NCBI GenBank assembly: GCA_015183035.1
Contig: JACZZP010000011.1
Span: forward strand, 1,488,001-1,552,000
DNA length: 64,000 bases
Direction: 5' to 3'
Origin: Meloidogyne chitwoodi
Lineage: Eukaryota > Nematoda > Chromadorea > Rhabditida > Meloidogynidae
The notes beneath the pieces are model-generated. The model was not told the DNA's origin, ran no database searches, and saw nothing but the letters and a program-made list of their open reading frames with translations. This document shows, in pieces, positions 23,888-35,976 of the stretch; the stretch's first letter is position 1; every line of letters starts with the position of its first letter. Both the position numbers and the translations under genes were made by a program.

Positions 23888-24178
23888 CAGGGTTGCCCAA
23901 AACATGCACGAACAAATTGTTATCTAACCATAACTAACCACTGTCTCTCCGAAGGTTAACTTAATCTCTCGTTTGTAAGAGTGGAAGAAAAGTAGTGGTC
24001 AGCAGAGAAAATTGTATAAAATGAAAAGGAATTGTACAAAAAGAATTTTAAATATTTTCTCTGCTGACCACTACTTTTCTTCCACTCTTACAAACGAGAG
24101 ATTAAATTAACCTTCGGAGAGACAGTGGTTAGTTATGGTTAGATAACAATTTGTTCGTGCATGTTTTGGGCAACCCTG
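23888..24178. mobile_element. hAT MITE with 124-nt inverted arms and perfect 8-bp TSD
   Basis: A 291-bp palindromic element begins CAGGGTTGCCCAAAACATGC and ends with its complement. Left arm 23888-24011 and right arm 24055-24178 are inverted complements over 124 nt with one mismatch seen (C versus T within AAGGTTAAYTTAATC), around a 43-bp AT-rich centre. It is flanked by ATTATTAT at 23880-23887 and 24179-24186. CAGGG termini and an 8-bp duplication are classic for hAT. Near-identical arms imply recent insertion. It lies between the 3' ends of two convergent genes; read-through would yield a long hairpin RNA. Confidence 0.95.
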
Positions 24179-24588
24179 ATTATTATATATTTGCTATGCA
24201 ATTTAATAATTAATTTTTTTAACATTATTAAAATAAAATATTTAAAAAAAAATCAAAAAATTTGCTTTATTATTTTATGCATATTTTATACTAAATAAAA
24301 TAAAAAAAGCTTAGGGGGAGAGTATCTGGCAAATAATTTTATGTGAAAATATGATATAACAACACAAAATGTATTGCGAGGAACGACACAAATTATATAA
24401 GGTAAAACACAAAAACAACAAAAAAAGTTACTTTTTAAATTATCCCATTTTCAAATAATTGTTTCGTGTAAAAATTTGTTTTGTTTTCTGTAAAGTTTGT
24501 AACAAAAAGCATTTTAAACGAAACAATTATTTTTCTCAATTCTTACCTTCACAAAGATTTTCTTTTACAATTCACCTTAATTTTTTGT

Positions 24589-27500
24589 TCATCGCCTGCG
24601 TCGTTCACGACTGTCCGAACGACGTCTGCCACCGCGCCTGGAACTTCGACTTCGTGTACGATTTCGACGAGTTCGATCGCGTGAGATGCTTCTACGTCGA
24701 TAGCTACGTGAAGAATAATCTCTTGAACGTGAACGTCGTCGAGAGCGAGAACGACGTCGCCTCCTAAAAATATAAATTAGGAAATTAAATCTATCAATTA
24801 TTTTTTTATTATTTAAATTACCTATTTGAAGAACTTGAACTTCGACGTCCTACACGGCGTCGACGTGATGATGAGTGACGCGAACGACGTGTTGTAGACG
24901 AACGCCGTCGACTACGATTCCTACGGCTCCGACTTGAGCTTGCCGAAGAACTTGTAGATGAAGAACGAGAGTTACTTGAAGAATTGGAAGCGTCTTCACT
25001 GCTTGAAGAAGTTGTTGAATCGGCTAAAAATTTAAAAAATAAAGACATTTTTTATTAATAAAGTAAAAATTACCGGATGACGCAGACTTTGTTGACGTAG
25101 ATTTTTTCGATTTTTTTGAAGCATTACTTTCCATAGATTTGGCACGTTCAGTTGTTAATTGTTTTGGTACATTTTCTTCTTTTTGTGGGCTTTCAATCTT
25201 TTTTTGTTCATTCTTTATTATATTTAAATGTTCATCAGAATCATATTCATCTTCATCAATTTTTATTGAACGTTCAGGTTTAAACAAAGCAAAAGGTGGT
25301 GGTGAAGGATTTTGGGGAGGTTTTTGCTGACTTTCCTATTAAAATTATTATATTATTAACAAAAAATATAATAAAACCGCCAACTAATTGTAAGGTTTTT
25401 TCTTATAAAATAAAATATTTTAAAATTCTTTATCACTTTTTACCTCTTTAGTTTTTATTATTTCCTTTTCATTTTGTTCATTTAATGCATTTTTCTTTAT
25501 TGGTGAACTAATCTTTTGTGGCGTTGTTAAATTATTCGTTGGTGACTTTTGTTGTTGTGTTGGTGTTAAATATTCCTCATCTTTCACTTTTGAAGGCAAA
25601 ACTAAACGTTTGAAAATAAATTCTTCTTCTTTATGTTCTTCAACTTCCATTTCCTTATTAGTGTTTTCATTGTTCTAAATTTAAAAATAAATTAAATTAA
25701 AAATATATATTTAAAATTAATTTGTTATTATACCTTTTCGTTTTCTTCTTTAACATTTTCTTCACATAATACATTCTTTGTTGTAGGAGAAACATGCTTT
25801 ATAGGAGAAACATTCTTTATAGGAGAAACATTCTTTGAAGGTGTTATTGAAGCTGACGGCATTGTTGAATTTTTTGGTGGTGTTGTTGATTTATTTGACG
25901 GTGTTTTTTGCAGTTCCAATTGTTGCTGCTGTTGGTGAATAGGAGTTGTTGGCATCGAATCCTCTTCATTAGATTCGACATCCGCTCCAAAAATAATATT
26001 GTCGCTCAGCTATTTTAAATAAAAAATATAATTAAATTTGATAACCCTAAAAAACCTCTAGAGAAGGATATTTTCGTTCTTTTTCTTGCTTTGGCTGTTG
26101 TGGTGAAATCACAGAATTCTTATAATCAACCGTTTCTGTCTCTTTAATAGTATTTTCTGGTTGTTTTTGTTTTACGCCTTTATCTTCGCGAATATTTCTT
26201 TTTCTTAAAAATTAGTAAAATTTCTTTTAGAATAATTTATATTTTTACCTTTCTTCATCTTTTCTGTGACGATGCGTAAGTGAACGATCAGGAGAATGTG
26301 GATAACGTCCAATACCGTTTCGCGTTCCTAAACGAGGTGATCGACTTTTTGGTCTTTCATTTTTAGTTCGTTCATCACGATTAGACCGAGATATATGACG
26401 ATCATCCCGCTTTTGTTCCCTTCCACGATTCGTTCTGTAGTGATCTCGATTACTCCCATCACGATCAACATGTTCTGAACGAGCTGCATGTGATGACTGT
26501 AAAGGACAAATTTTTAAAATTTAAATTCATAGTTGACTATTTCCTACTTAATCCTAAGAACATGACTTATATAAACTGTTATCAGGTAAAAGTTTAAAAT
26601 AAGATGTAAAGAATATTAAAAAAATAAATTCAAATTAGTTGAGAAACTAATTATAAACAAAAATACATTAAAATGTTCAATTAAAAATATATAAATTTTA
26701 ACCTCTAATGTAGCATGTTTTCCACCAATTTCTTCCTTTGGTTGTTGTGGTGGTGAAAACGCAGAATGCTTATAACCAAACACTTCTTTCTCTTTTTTAT
26801 CATTTTCTGACTGTTTTTCTTTTATTTCCTTTTCTTCACGTTTTATTTCTTTCCCTTCATGTTTTTTATTTTCTTCCCCTCTCGCCTTTCTTAAAGAAAT
26901 GGAAAATTATTATTAGAATAATTTTTTTAAATTACCTCTCTTCATCTTTTCTATGACGATGCGTAAGTGAACGATCAGGAGAGTGTAGATAACGTCCAAT
27001 ACCATTTCGCATTCCTAAACGTGGTGATCGACTTCTTGGTTTTTCATTTTGAGATCGTTCATCACGACCTCGTCGACCTTTAAGACGATCATTTCGATCT
27101 TGCTCTCTTCCACGATTCATCCTATAGCGATCACGATGATACATATCACTGGGCCAACGACGCCCACCACGATCTTTATGTTCAGAACGAGAAGACTGAA
27201 AAGAAAAATTTTAATGTAAAAATTAAATTAAAAAACCTCATGTTGGGAACGTTGCCGTTCTCCTTCATCCCTAGCTTTTTGTTGAGGTGGTGGGAACACA
27301 GGAAGTCTATAACCAAATGTTTCTGTTTCATTTGTAGCATTTTCTGCTTGTTTTTGTTGTTTTTCTTGCATTTCCTTTTCCTCACGTTCTAATTTTATTT
27401 TTATTCTATCTTGAAGTTCTTTCATTGAAATCAATCGGCGTTCTTCACGTTTCCAATGTGGGGGAGTTGCACTTCGAGAACGAGAATGAATAGCATGGCT

Positions 27501-29109
27501 TCGGTTCTAATATAAATAAATTATTAAAATTTATTAAAAGAAAACTTTCTAATTTTTAAATCCCCAAAATTAAAAAATCTTAAAACAAATGCCTGTTTCT
27601 GCTGCAATGAAACTAAAAAACAGAAAGTTTAAAAGATTAACCTAAATTTAAATATTAGATGAAACAAATAAAGTAAATAAGAAATTACCCTCTCGTCATC
27701 TGATGGAGTTCGAAAACGAAGCGATCCTCGACCTTTGACTCTATGGCCAGAGCGAGTCTTAATAGCATGAGTCTGATGCACTGAAGGGCGAGAAACATGA
27801 CTGGTAACATTTTCGGGAGTTTTAGACCTGAAAAATTTTTTAATTAGAAAAAGTAGTTTTATTGTAAACTTGACATGGTTCCTCTACTCAAGTAATAATT
27901 TAGAACAGATTAATAAAGTTTAAAATATAAACAAAAAATCAGAAATAATAATTCTAAAGTTTTTACAACAAAGCATTTTATACCTTCTCATCAAAAATTT
28001 ATTTGTTGTCGGAACTTCAGGTAAGTCATCGGCTTTAACCGAAGAAATAATTTCAGGTTCATTTTTAATTATATTTTGTTCATTTTGGGGAATAACAGTC
28101 TGACTTTCTTCATAATCACTGTCACCCTCTTGTTCCTTTTCATGTTTCCTTTTCTTATGTTTCTTCCTTAAATTGTTTTTAAATTAATAATTGAACAAAA
28201 TTAAAATAAACTTCTTTGTAGTTTCCGGTTCAGATTCATCAACAGGTCGTTTTCGAATCAGTTGACCTTAAAAAGATTTTACAAAGTTCAAAATTAAAAA
28301 AAAATGTTTAGAATTTTAGTAAAAGTTAAGACTAGGATATTGATAAAGGCAAAAAAAAAATAAGATTTGATAAAAACAGATTTAAAAAAATACCACAATT
28401 AGCTATAGTCACATCTGCCACTGGTCTGCACTTTGTATTTACTTTGAGATTCTCAATTTGAACAATTACATCCTGCCCAGAGATAACCTAAAATTTAATA
28501 AATAAAAAATATTATTAAATGAAAAAACCTTCCCAAAAACAACATGAACACCATCCAGATGAGGGGCAGGTTTTGTCGTAATAAAGAACTGAGAGCCATT
28601 TGTGTCCTTACCACGATTCGCCATGCTCAACATAAATGGTTGATCATGTTTAGTTACAAAAGATTCATCATCAAAAACACCTCCATAAATCGATTCTCCT
28701 CCTGTTCCATTTCCGGCAGAAAAATCACCACCCTATAAATACATGAGAATAAATTCTAGAAATTTATAGAAATAACAAAACCTGAACCATGAAATTCTTG
28801 ATTACTCGATGAAACAGAGATCCTTTAAAAAATTAGAGAAAATTACTATAAAAAAAATAAACCTTTGTAATGGAGTGGCTTTTCCGTCACTTTCCCTATG
28901 CCAGCCTGTCCAGTACAGAGCATAAGAAAATTCCTTAAATTTTGCTTTCAAATAATTTTCCAGCTTTATTTTAAATAAACAAACTTTGCAGTCCTGGGAA
29001 CAGAATCATCAAACAGCTCCATAACCACACGACCAACAGGTTCTCCATCAACTTGAATATCAAAAAAACAACGACTCCTTTCAGATTTGGATACTTTTTC
29101 AACAGTCAT
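24589..29109 (-). CDS. cyp-8: Nuclear RS-domain cyclophilin (PPIG/NKTR-like, CYP-8 type)
   Basis: Long multi-exon gene from ATG 29109 ([20 protein letters not shown]) to TGA 24589. Residues about 10-180 are a complete cyclophilin peptidyl-prolyl isomerase domain: [67 protein letters not shown] and [18 protein letters not shown]; the catalytic Arg of FHRVI and the FMVQGGDF and GSQFFIT motifs are present. The remainder is low-complexity: Lys-rich ([15 protein letters not shown]), several R/S/D-rich exons, an acidic and Pro/Thr-rich middle ([17 protein letters not shown] near 25790), and a final Ser- then Arg/Ser-rich tail ([16 protein letters not shown]). Such SR-cyclophilins bind the phosphorylated RNA polymerase II tail and splicing factors. 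Exons in 26058-27507 are internally duplicated. The tail exons are GC-richer than their surroundings because of Arg codons. Confidence 0.9.
26058..27507 (-). repeat. Intragenic tandem exon duplication in the RS-cyclophilin gene
   Basis: Two exon types alternate in 5'-3' order A1 (about 27237-27507), B1 (26932-27196), A2 (26702-26893), B2 (26250-26499), A3 (26058-26205). B exons share [16 protein letters not shown] ends and GIGR..HSPDRS; A exons share a QQ..GY..ET.. pattern (CTTATAACCAAA-type words on the plus strand). Introns between them are diverged. Confidence 0.8.
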
Positions 29110-29407
29110 TTTTAAACTTGAATTAAAAAAATTATCAAAACAAAAAATATGTAAAAAATTAACCGTTTAGTAATTTTAATTATTATTTATTATGTTATAG
29201 AAATTTTGTTAAAAATATTTAAACGAGAAAATAAAATAAATAGCCGAGTCAACAAAATGCAAAAAATTAATAAAAAAATTGAAAGATTTATTCAGACCCG
29301 CTTAAAAATTTAAAAAATTAATTATACATGAAAATAAATTTTTATGTCAAATAATCGCCAATTAAATGATCAAATAATGACCTTATCCTCTGAGATCTCA
29401 AAACCTT

Positions 29408-30854
29408 TCACGTAACAATCTCCTTTTCCTCATTTACCTCAATTTTTATTTTTTCTTCATCGAATTTCTCTATTTCTTCTGTTTTCAAAATAGCATATTT
29501 TTCTTCAATTTGTTTCTCACTATTTTCATCATATTTTTCTTGAATTTTTTGTTCCAAATTTTCGAATTCAACAATTTCTTCATCCATTTTATTTAATTCT
29601 CTAAACTCATAACTAGACGAAGGTCTTAATTTTTCTTCAATCTCGGTTTTAAATTTGTCACCTTTTTTCTCATCTTTACGTTTTTTATCATTTGCAAAGC
29701 TAACAGATCGTCCACTCATACCACTTCTCTTAGAAATTGATATTTCTTTCCTTAAATACTTCATTGGAGAATGGAAATCATCATCATTTTGAATGCCTGT
29801 TAAAAAATATTTTTATAAAACTTAAGATTATGAAAATAAATCTCATTTTACACTATAATAGCCACAATTACTCAACAGAATTAAACAAAGTTTTAACGGA
29901 AGAGGAAGTAGACGCATCAGAATCATCTGGATGTTCAACTCTTCTTTCTAAATCAGTCTGCTCTTGATCAACATTTTGTACTGTAATAAATATTTCTTCG
30001 CTTTGTGAGCCTGCTTCATTATTTATATTTATAAATCCCGACAATTTTGCTATAATTCTATAAGCATCACGAGCAGTTTCATAAATTGAACGATCAATAC
30101 ATTTTGTCTTTTCAATGTCAACAACTTCCAACAAAAATTCTTTTCCACTGCTAGATCGTTTTCTTTTAATTCCATAGTATTTCTTTATCTACTTTTTCCC
30201 AACTAAGAACTGCTTTTGTTTGTTGACCATCAATTATAATTGCTGGTTTTAAACTTGAAAAAGTTAAAGATTAAGTTTAAAATTTAAATACAAACTTAAA
30301 AATGGTAAAATATGAAATTAAAAATAAGTTAATTAAATTTTTACCGTTTTGCTTGTATTAAGGAATCATGCGAATCCTTCATTTTTGCAGACATTTCAAC
30401 TCGTATTTGCCATTCGACTGCTTCAGTATAATCAGCTGAGGTCAATTCTTTGTTCTCTTCAATTTTCTCTTCCATATCGTTAATGCTAAAGGCATTTTTA
30501 AAATCCTGCCATTTATTGTCATGTAGAATTCTCACCTAAAATTAATATTTATTAAATTATCAAAAGGTATTAAAAATGATAACCTCTTTCATATTATTAT
30601 ACGACGTTTTTGATTTTAATTCGTACTACGAGGTACGAGCTAAATCAAAATTTCCAAGCACTGGTAATGAATAAAATGAAATTCGTTTTATATATAAAAT
30701 ATTACTCTCTTAAGTTCTTCCATTGCTCCAAAAGATTATGTCCAAAGCTTTCATATCGGCTAAAAAAATCCATAGACTTGATTTTTAATGAATGGCTATT
30801 TGCTTCATTCCATTCAAATATAACCAGTTTCTGAGTTGGTTTCCCGCTAACCAT
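29408..30854 (-). CDS. Unrecognised acidic, coiled-coil-rich protein
   Basis: Spliced gene from ATG 30854 (MVSGKPTQKLVIFEWNEANS) to TGA 29408. Exons at about 30714-30854, 30345-30535, 30193-30253, 29868-30162 and 29408-29800. The N-terminal part looks folded (NLLEQWKNLRE, AVEWQIRVEMSAKMKDSHDS). The middle has a segment FLLEVVDIEKTKCIDRSIYE followed by TARDAYRIIAKLSGF, and the C-terminal third is highly charged (KKRKDEKKGDKFKTE then EKIKIEVNEEKEIVT) with Ser-rich patches. Continuity between two exons needs either a very short 30-bp intron at 30163-30192 (GT..AG) or a frameshift. I do not recognise the family. It ends about 300 bp upstream of the cyclophilin ATG on the same strand, a possible operon pair. 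Confidence 0.62.
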
Positions 30855-31629
30855 TTTAGGCGCTCAATCTATAACGACAAAAAGCAAAATATTCATTTAT
30901 AAATATCGCTAAAGTAAAGCCCGAAAAATGATATATAAAATATACTACTCAAGTTTTTTCGAAGTTCAGAAACTATAATATGGTGTCTTCTCCCAAAATA
31001 AATTCTTAAATAATGTATCCAAGAATGTAAGGAATACAAATGTTTCTAACTCAGATCATTACAAAGAACATCATTAATGAAGTAAAAAACCTGTCTGTCA
31101 GAATTTGGCTTATCAGATACAAAAGAATGAAAACCATTAAAACAATTACGTACTACCATTTGAGGAAGATACATTGATTTCTAAAAATCAAGCAAAATTA
31201 TAATTTCTCAATTAAATTCTCACAAATCGATTTGCCGAAATTATAAAACTAACCATAAACTTGATCAGTTCAGCGTTGGGCCAGTTAATACCAGTACAGA
31301 AGTTCCGACATCTACGAACCGGAATTTTAGTAAAAAAAGGTAAGAAAAAAATAAGATAAAATAATGTTAGTTTCTGATAAAATCAAAGTTCCGGGCCTGA
31401 TTTCCTATGAGATTTTTAGCCTTAAAGGTGACACTGAACTGGCAACACTGAACAGGCCCTTTCCGTGTTCTTCTCTTTTTTCATATTTTATTCATTGACG
31501 AAAAGTCCGTTGACGAATGGTCCGTTGATGGAAAGTCTATTGGCGAAAAGTTGTGCTACCTAAAAATTGAGTGGAAAAGAAAAAATTAAGACATTAATTT
31601 AAAAATTAAAATGCTATTCGATTTTAACT
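30855..31629. other. Intergenic region left of the 31630 MITE
   Basis: About 775 bp with no coding exon that I can support. It should hold the promoter of the unrecognised minus-strand gene at 29408-30854. Its right end contains the 15-bp minisatellite listed separately. Confidence 0.4.
31497..31556. repeat. Degenerate 15-bp minisatellite, about four units
   Basis: Units begin GACGAAAAGTCCGTT, GACGAATGGTCCGTT, GATGGAAAGTCTATT and GGCGAAAAGTTGTGC in register. The motif is the same kind of GACGAAA..GTCC word seen at 2740-2900, 5371-5460 and 18140-18240, which suggests a dispersed eroded repeat family. Confidence 0.7.
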
Positions 31630-31821
31630 AGAGATCGGAACGGGAACGGGTCCCGATCCCGTTTCCCGGTTTCCCGGTCCTTTTTCCCGGCTTTTTTTGA
31701 GTCACCGGGATGAAAACGGGAACGGGAATACCCGGTTTTCCCGGTCCGGGTTCCCTCCCGGTCGTTCCATTCTAAAATTTCCCGTTTCCCGGTCCCGGGT
31801 TTTTCAAAATTCCGATCTCTA
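31630..31821. mobile_element. CCCGG-rich hAT MITE with 8-bp TSD
   Basis: A 192-bp element starts TAGAGATCGGAACGGG and ends TTCCGATCTCTA, its inverted complement over 12 bp. It is flanked by ATTTTAAC at 31622-31629 and 31822-31829. The interior is nearly all CCCGG, CCCGTTTCCC and GGGAACGGG words, very GC-rich in an AT-rich genome. The TAGAG terminus and 8-bp duplication fit hAT. Same family as 57316, 57635 and 62288. Confidence 0.93.
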
Positions 31822-32858
31822 ATTTTAACAGTAAAATACTAAAATTCCAAAAATCATACTTAAAAACGAGTGTTGGCAATGTCCGGGATTAAGTGTTGGT
31901 AGGAATTATATACGTCTTAATATCCAGTTATAAGAACAAAAAACGAAAATAGTTCGATGACTATCGAAATCGGCGGCTGATACGTGTAGTATTAAAAATT
32001 ATCTAAATTATAAAAAATTTAAAAATAATTTAAAGAATAATTATCAATTTATTTATCATTAATATCTCAAATATACAGTTTTTTAATTAAAATTAAACAG
32101 TTGAGCAAAAATTAATATATTTGAAACAAAACAAGAATATGTTTTTAAAACAATTATTAGATTATTATTAAAACTCTCAAGAACGAACAAAAGGCAAAAA
32201 TGAATTTTAAAATAAAATTTTTTAATTAATATTCGAGACTAAAAAAATATCAAAAAATTTTTTTTTACAAATTTAGACTATTTTTTAAGAAATTTTGAAC
32301 AATTTTCAGAAGAATGGACACAAAGTATATGGAAAAAATGAAACTAAAATAATAATATACTAACTGACAAGAAAATCATATAAATGAATAATACACAAAG
32401 ATTGCCCTCAAAAAAAATATTAAAAAAATTTTTTTTAATTTAATGCTTAAATGTGAATTTAACAAACTAAACCACAACATTAAAATTCTGAAAAATTATT
32501 TTTTTTAAATGTTCAATTTTCCTGTTTGGTTCTAATAATTTGTAAAGAGAAATTGTACAAAAAATATTTTTTAATATATTTTTAAATTTAAATAAATTTA
32601 TTGGATAAAAGCTTACTTATTGTCTTACAAAACAAAAATCATCAAATAATTTTGGAATTTTTATAAAAAAAATTAATTTTGCTTTTTCCAATGTCTCAAT
32701 TAAAAAATTAAAATTATTTAATTTTAATAATTATTATATTAAAAATTAATTTTTAATTAAAGCATAACAAAAAATAATAATAATATAATATATAACCAAA
32801 TACACAAACACACAACAATAATATAATAATAATAATGATAATAATAAAAAAGGGACGA
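31822..32858. other. AT-rich intergenic region downstream of the hnRNP-like gene
   Basis: About 1 kb of AT-rich sequence. 32600-32858 probably contains the 3' UTR of the minus-strand RRM gene. No further feature is seen. Confidence 0.4.
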
Positions 32859-34000
32859 CTAGTTTGATGATGATGGAGATCGTCTCTCTTTGATATTTCC
32901 TCTTTTATTAATTGTAAAACCATTTTCTTGTTGCCTTCTTATTCTTCGTTTTTGATGATATTCCCCATTATTATTATTATTGTTGTTGAAGATATCCTTT
33001 TCATTATTATTAAAGTTATTATTACCACAAATTTTTGTTTCAATTTGTTTTCCATTAATTAAATGAGGATTATTCTCTAAACATAATTTGGCAGAAGAAC
33101 TTTCTTCAAAAACAATGAAACCAAATCCTCTTGGATGTCCAAGTATTTCTACTTGTTCCAATTCACCAAAACGTTCAAAGTAGAGACGAAAAGCATCAAC
33201 GGTGTGAAAATCCCAAAGAATACCTTTAAAAACATTTTAATTCAAAAAAAATTTTTTCCTTATTTAGGTAGTTTTTTTTGTTAAAGAAAAGAATTGCTAG
33301 AAAATTTTTTAAGTATCTAACTAATTTTCTATATTCAACACAAAAAAGCTTCTTTATTAACAAAAATTTTTTATTAAAAAAAAAACCTGAGAGTATTAAT
33401 TTACACTCCAAAGCAGGCTCAGAATCCAAAAACGTTGGAGGGCAAGTGGCCGCTTGAAGCATCTGTTCACGCGGAATTGCTCTTTTTGGATCGACAATCT
33501 AAAATTTCAAATAAAATTGATCTGTAAAATTTCAAATTAAAATAAACCTTTCCTCCAACTGTGTGTGGTCGTTCCGCCATCGCTGCATCAGCCATTTCTT
33601 TAAAAAATTTTAAAATTATTTTTCAAAAAAGAACACTTAAAAAAATCAAAGAAAAATTAACCTGCCAAGGCAAAAGTGACAAAACCAAAGCCTCTGGAAT
33701 GTCTGGATACTGGGTCCCTTAAATGCGCCAATTAAAATTTTATTTTACAAATTCTAGCCTTATTACGATGCAATCCACAACTTGACCCCATTTTGAGTAG
33801 TAGTCGCATAACTAAAAAAAGTTAAAAATAAATATCACAAAATTAAAAAGCAAACAAACTTCCTCATCTGTTGTTTCATGGTTTAGACCGCCAATGAATA
33901 GTTTTCGATATTGTGAAGGCTGTGCTGTTGGCTGAGGAGAAAATAAAGGAATAACGCGCAATGGTGTAAGAATGGGACAAATAGAAAGGACTGGAGGCAT
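32859..34000 (-). CDS. Two-RRM hnRNP A/B-like RNA-binding protein
   Basis: Spliced gene, ATG 34000 to TAG 32859. RRM1 is canonical: YRKLFIGGLNHETTDEE (RNP2), YYSKWGQVVDCIVIRDP and SRGFGFVTFA (RNP1), then AMAERPHTVGGKIVDPKRAI, closely resembling hnRNP A1/A2 and nematode HRPA-1. RRM2 is diverged: ECKLILSGILWDFHTVDAF, then YFERFGELEQVEILGHPRGF and GFIVFEE. Its RNP1 core (RGFGFIVF) is preserved. The C-terminal region is short, Asn-rich (IFNNNNNNNGEY) then basic (KRRIRRQQ), and lacks the Gly-rich tail typical of hnRNP A. Function is probably pre-mRNA or mRNA binding. A splice-acceptor-like TTTCTTAG just upstream of the ATG suggests trans-splicing or an untranslated first exon. Confidence 0.82.
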
Positions 34001-35976
34001 CGATCTAAGAAACCTTTAAAAAAAATTTTGAATTTAAAGTTTATTTTAATTATTAATTAAAGAAACTAAGAAATAAATTGGTTAGAGTGAATAAATCAAA
34101 GGTTTAAATAGAAAAATAAATTCAAGTTAGAAATAAGGTATTAAATAAATAAAAATAGAAAATCACGTATAATTTTTTTATCAACACATTTATAGGTACA
34201 AAAATTGGGGAAAATAATAAAATAATCTTTTTATATCCAAAAACATGTGTTTAGAAATTTTATTTTAAAATAAAAATATTTTTATGTTAAATATAAAAAA
34301 TGATGGTTTTTGATGTACTTTTCTAATATTTTCGGAGGTTTAAGGCCAAAAAATAAATAATAAAGAAGAATGAGAAACGTGGAAAATAAGGAAAGATCAA
34401 AGTGCAAACTAAATAAAATTGCAAATTCTTTTTTAGAAAAAATAAAAATAAAATTTAAGTGTGGACAAATAAGTCATACTAATTTGTAATGTAATCTCTA
34501 ATTTAATAAATGCAAAAATGACGAGAAAATGCAAAAGAATGAGAACAGAAAAAATGTAAAGAGTGAATGGAATGATGTCCTTAATCTATATAAATAAATA
34601 AATATAAAAGTATTGGCCCATTTATTATAAAAATATATTATTTTCATATTTTATCAGTTAATTTATGCTAAATTATTTTTAATAAAAAATTGTGTAAATT
34701 TAAATATGTAAAACAATAGAAAAAATGTTGCAAAAATGAACCAATAAAAATAAATTTTCTTTTGCAGATTATTTAAAAATATAAAAACAAATACATAGAA
34801 AGAAAAAGAAAAATTAAAAATAAAAAACAACAGCTGAGCAAAAATTGTAAACAAAAATTATTTTTGTAAACAACCAAAAAAAGTACATTTTTATGATTTA
34901 TGAAGTTTAGATTTTCTTTCTAAGTTTGATAGAATGCCAATAAATAAATAAATAATAATATTTTAAATAAATATATTTAAATATTTTTATTAAAATTCTC
35001 ATTAAAAAATAAAAATTAATAAAGGTTTGAAAAATTAAAAAAAATATTTTAGAACAAAAATAAGAAAATAAACTTTTACACTACAAATTTTGTTTAATTA
35101 GTTTACTTAATTTTAGTTTATTTTCAATTTTTACCTCACAAAAATGCAATATTATTTTTTAGAGAAAATTCTTGTCAATGTTTCTACATATTACTATTTA
35201 GTAAAAAATGCACAGAGTGTTGAGAGATTATCTTTTAGAAAAAAAGAAGGAAAAAAGACCAAACATTTACTGATTGTTTAACTAAAAATTAATAAGTAAT
35301 AGTAAAATAACAGTTTTTTTAAAGAAGAACACAAGTTATATAAGTTTTGAATTTATCTTAAAACTTTAAAGAAAAAAATTATTTTTCAGTTATTTTATTA
35401 AATAAACAATGCTTCTTTAGTACAACAACTTATAACCAACTAAATATAATTGATCACACTCTACTTAAAAACAAACAAATTATACTAGGACCATACTGAC
35501 AATGAAACAAAAACTTGTGGAAAACTTAGATCTTCCGCCTATTTTTTCTTTAGGATTCTTTTTTAACTTAAAGGATATACTATTTGTCAGTATTTACTTC
35601 AATTATGTATGTGGGAAAAAGTTAAAATACTGCCATTTTCTTATGAGTAAAACAGATCAACCCATTCTCTCCTATATTATTTTTCTATCCGCCCACAAAC
35701 TAATTTACTTTTTTTTAAGCAAATGCTTCAAATGCAAAAAATGTTGATTGTGTAAAAATATGATGCAAAGAGCTATTCTACTTCTCAACGAATCGACCCA
35801 TTTTACTACTAGTAAAAATAAAGCAAAAATTTGTTTACTTTATTTATTTTAAGGGGATTTAAAAAATTAATTAATTTAAATTAATAATATGTAACTGTAA
35901 ATTTAAATAAATAAATTGAAAATATAAAATTTTTCTAAAATGACTAATTGAATTTAATCACTTGATAATTCTATGA
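34001..35976. other. AT-rich intergenic region upstream of the hnRNP-like gene
   Basis: About 2 kb with no supported exon. It probably contains the promoter and untranslated leader of the minus-strand RRM gene. I searched the right end for the missing N-terminal half of RRS1 and did not find it. Confidence 0.45.

Noticed and set aside
24459..24767. Open frame opposite the last cyclophilin exon
   Set aside because: It is the antisense shadow of Arg/Ser codons, which stay open on the other strand.
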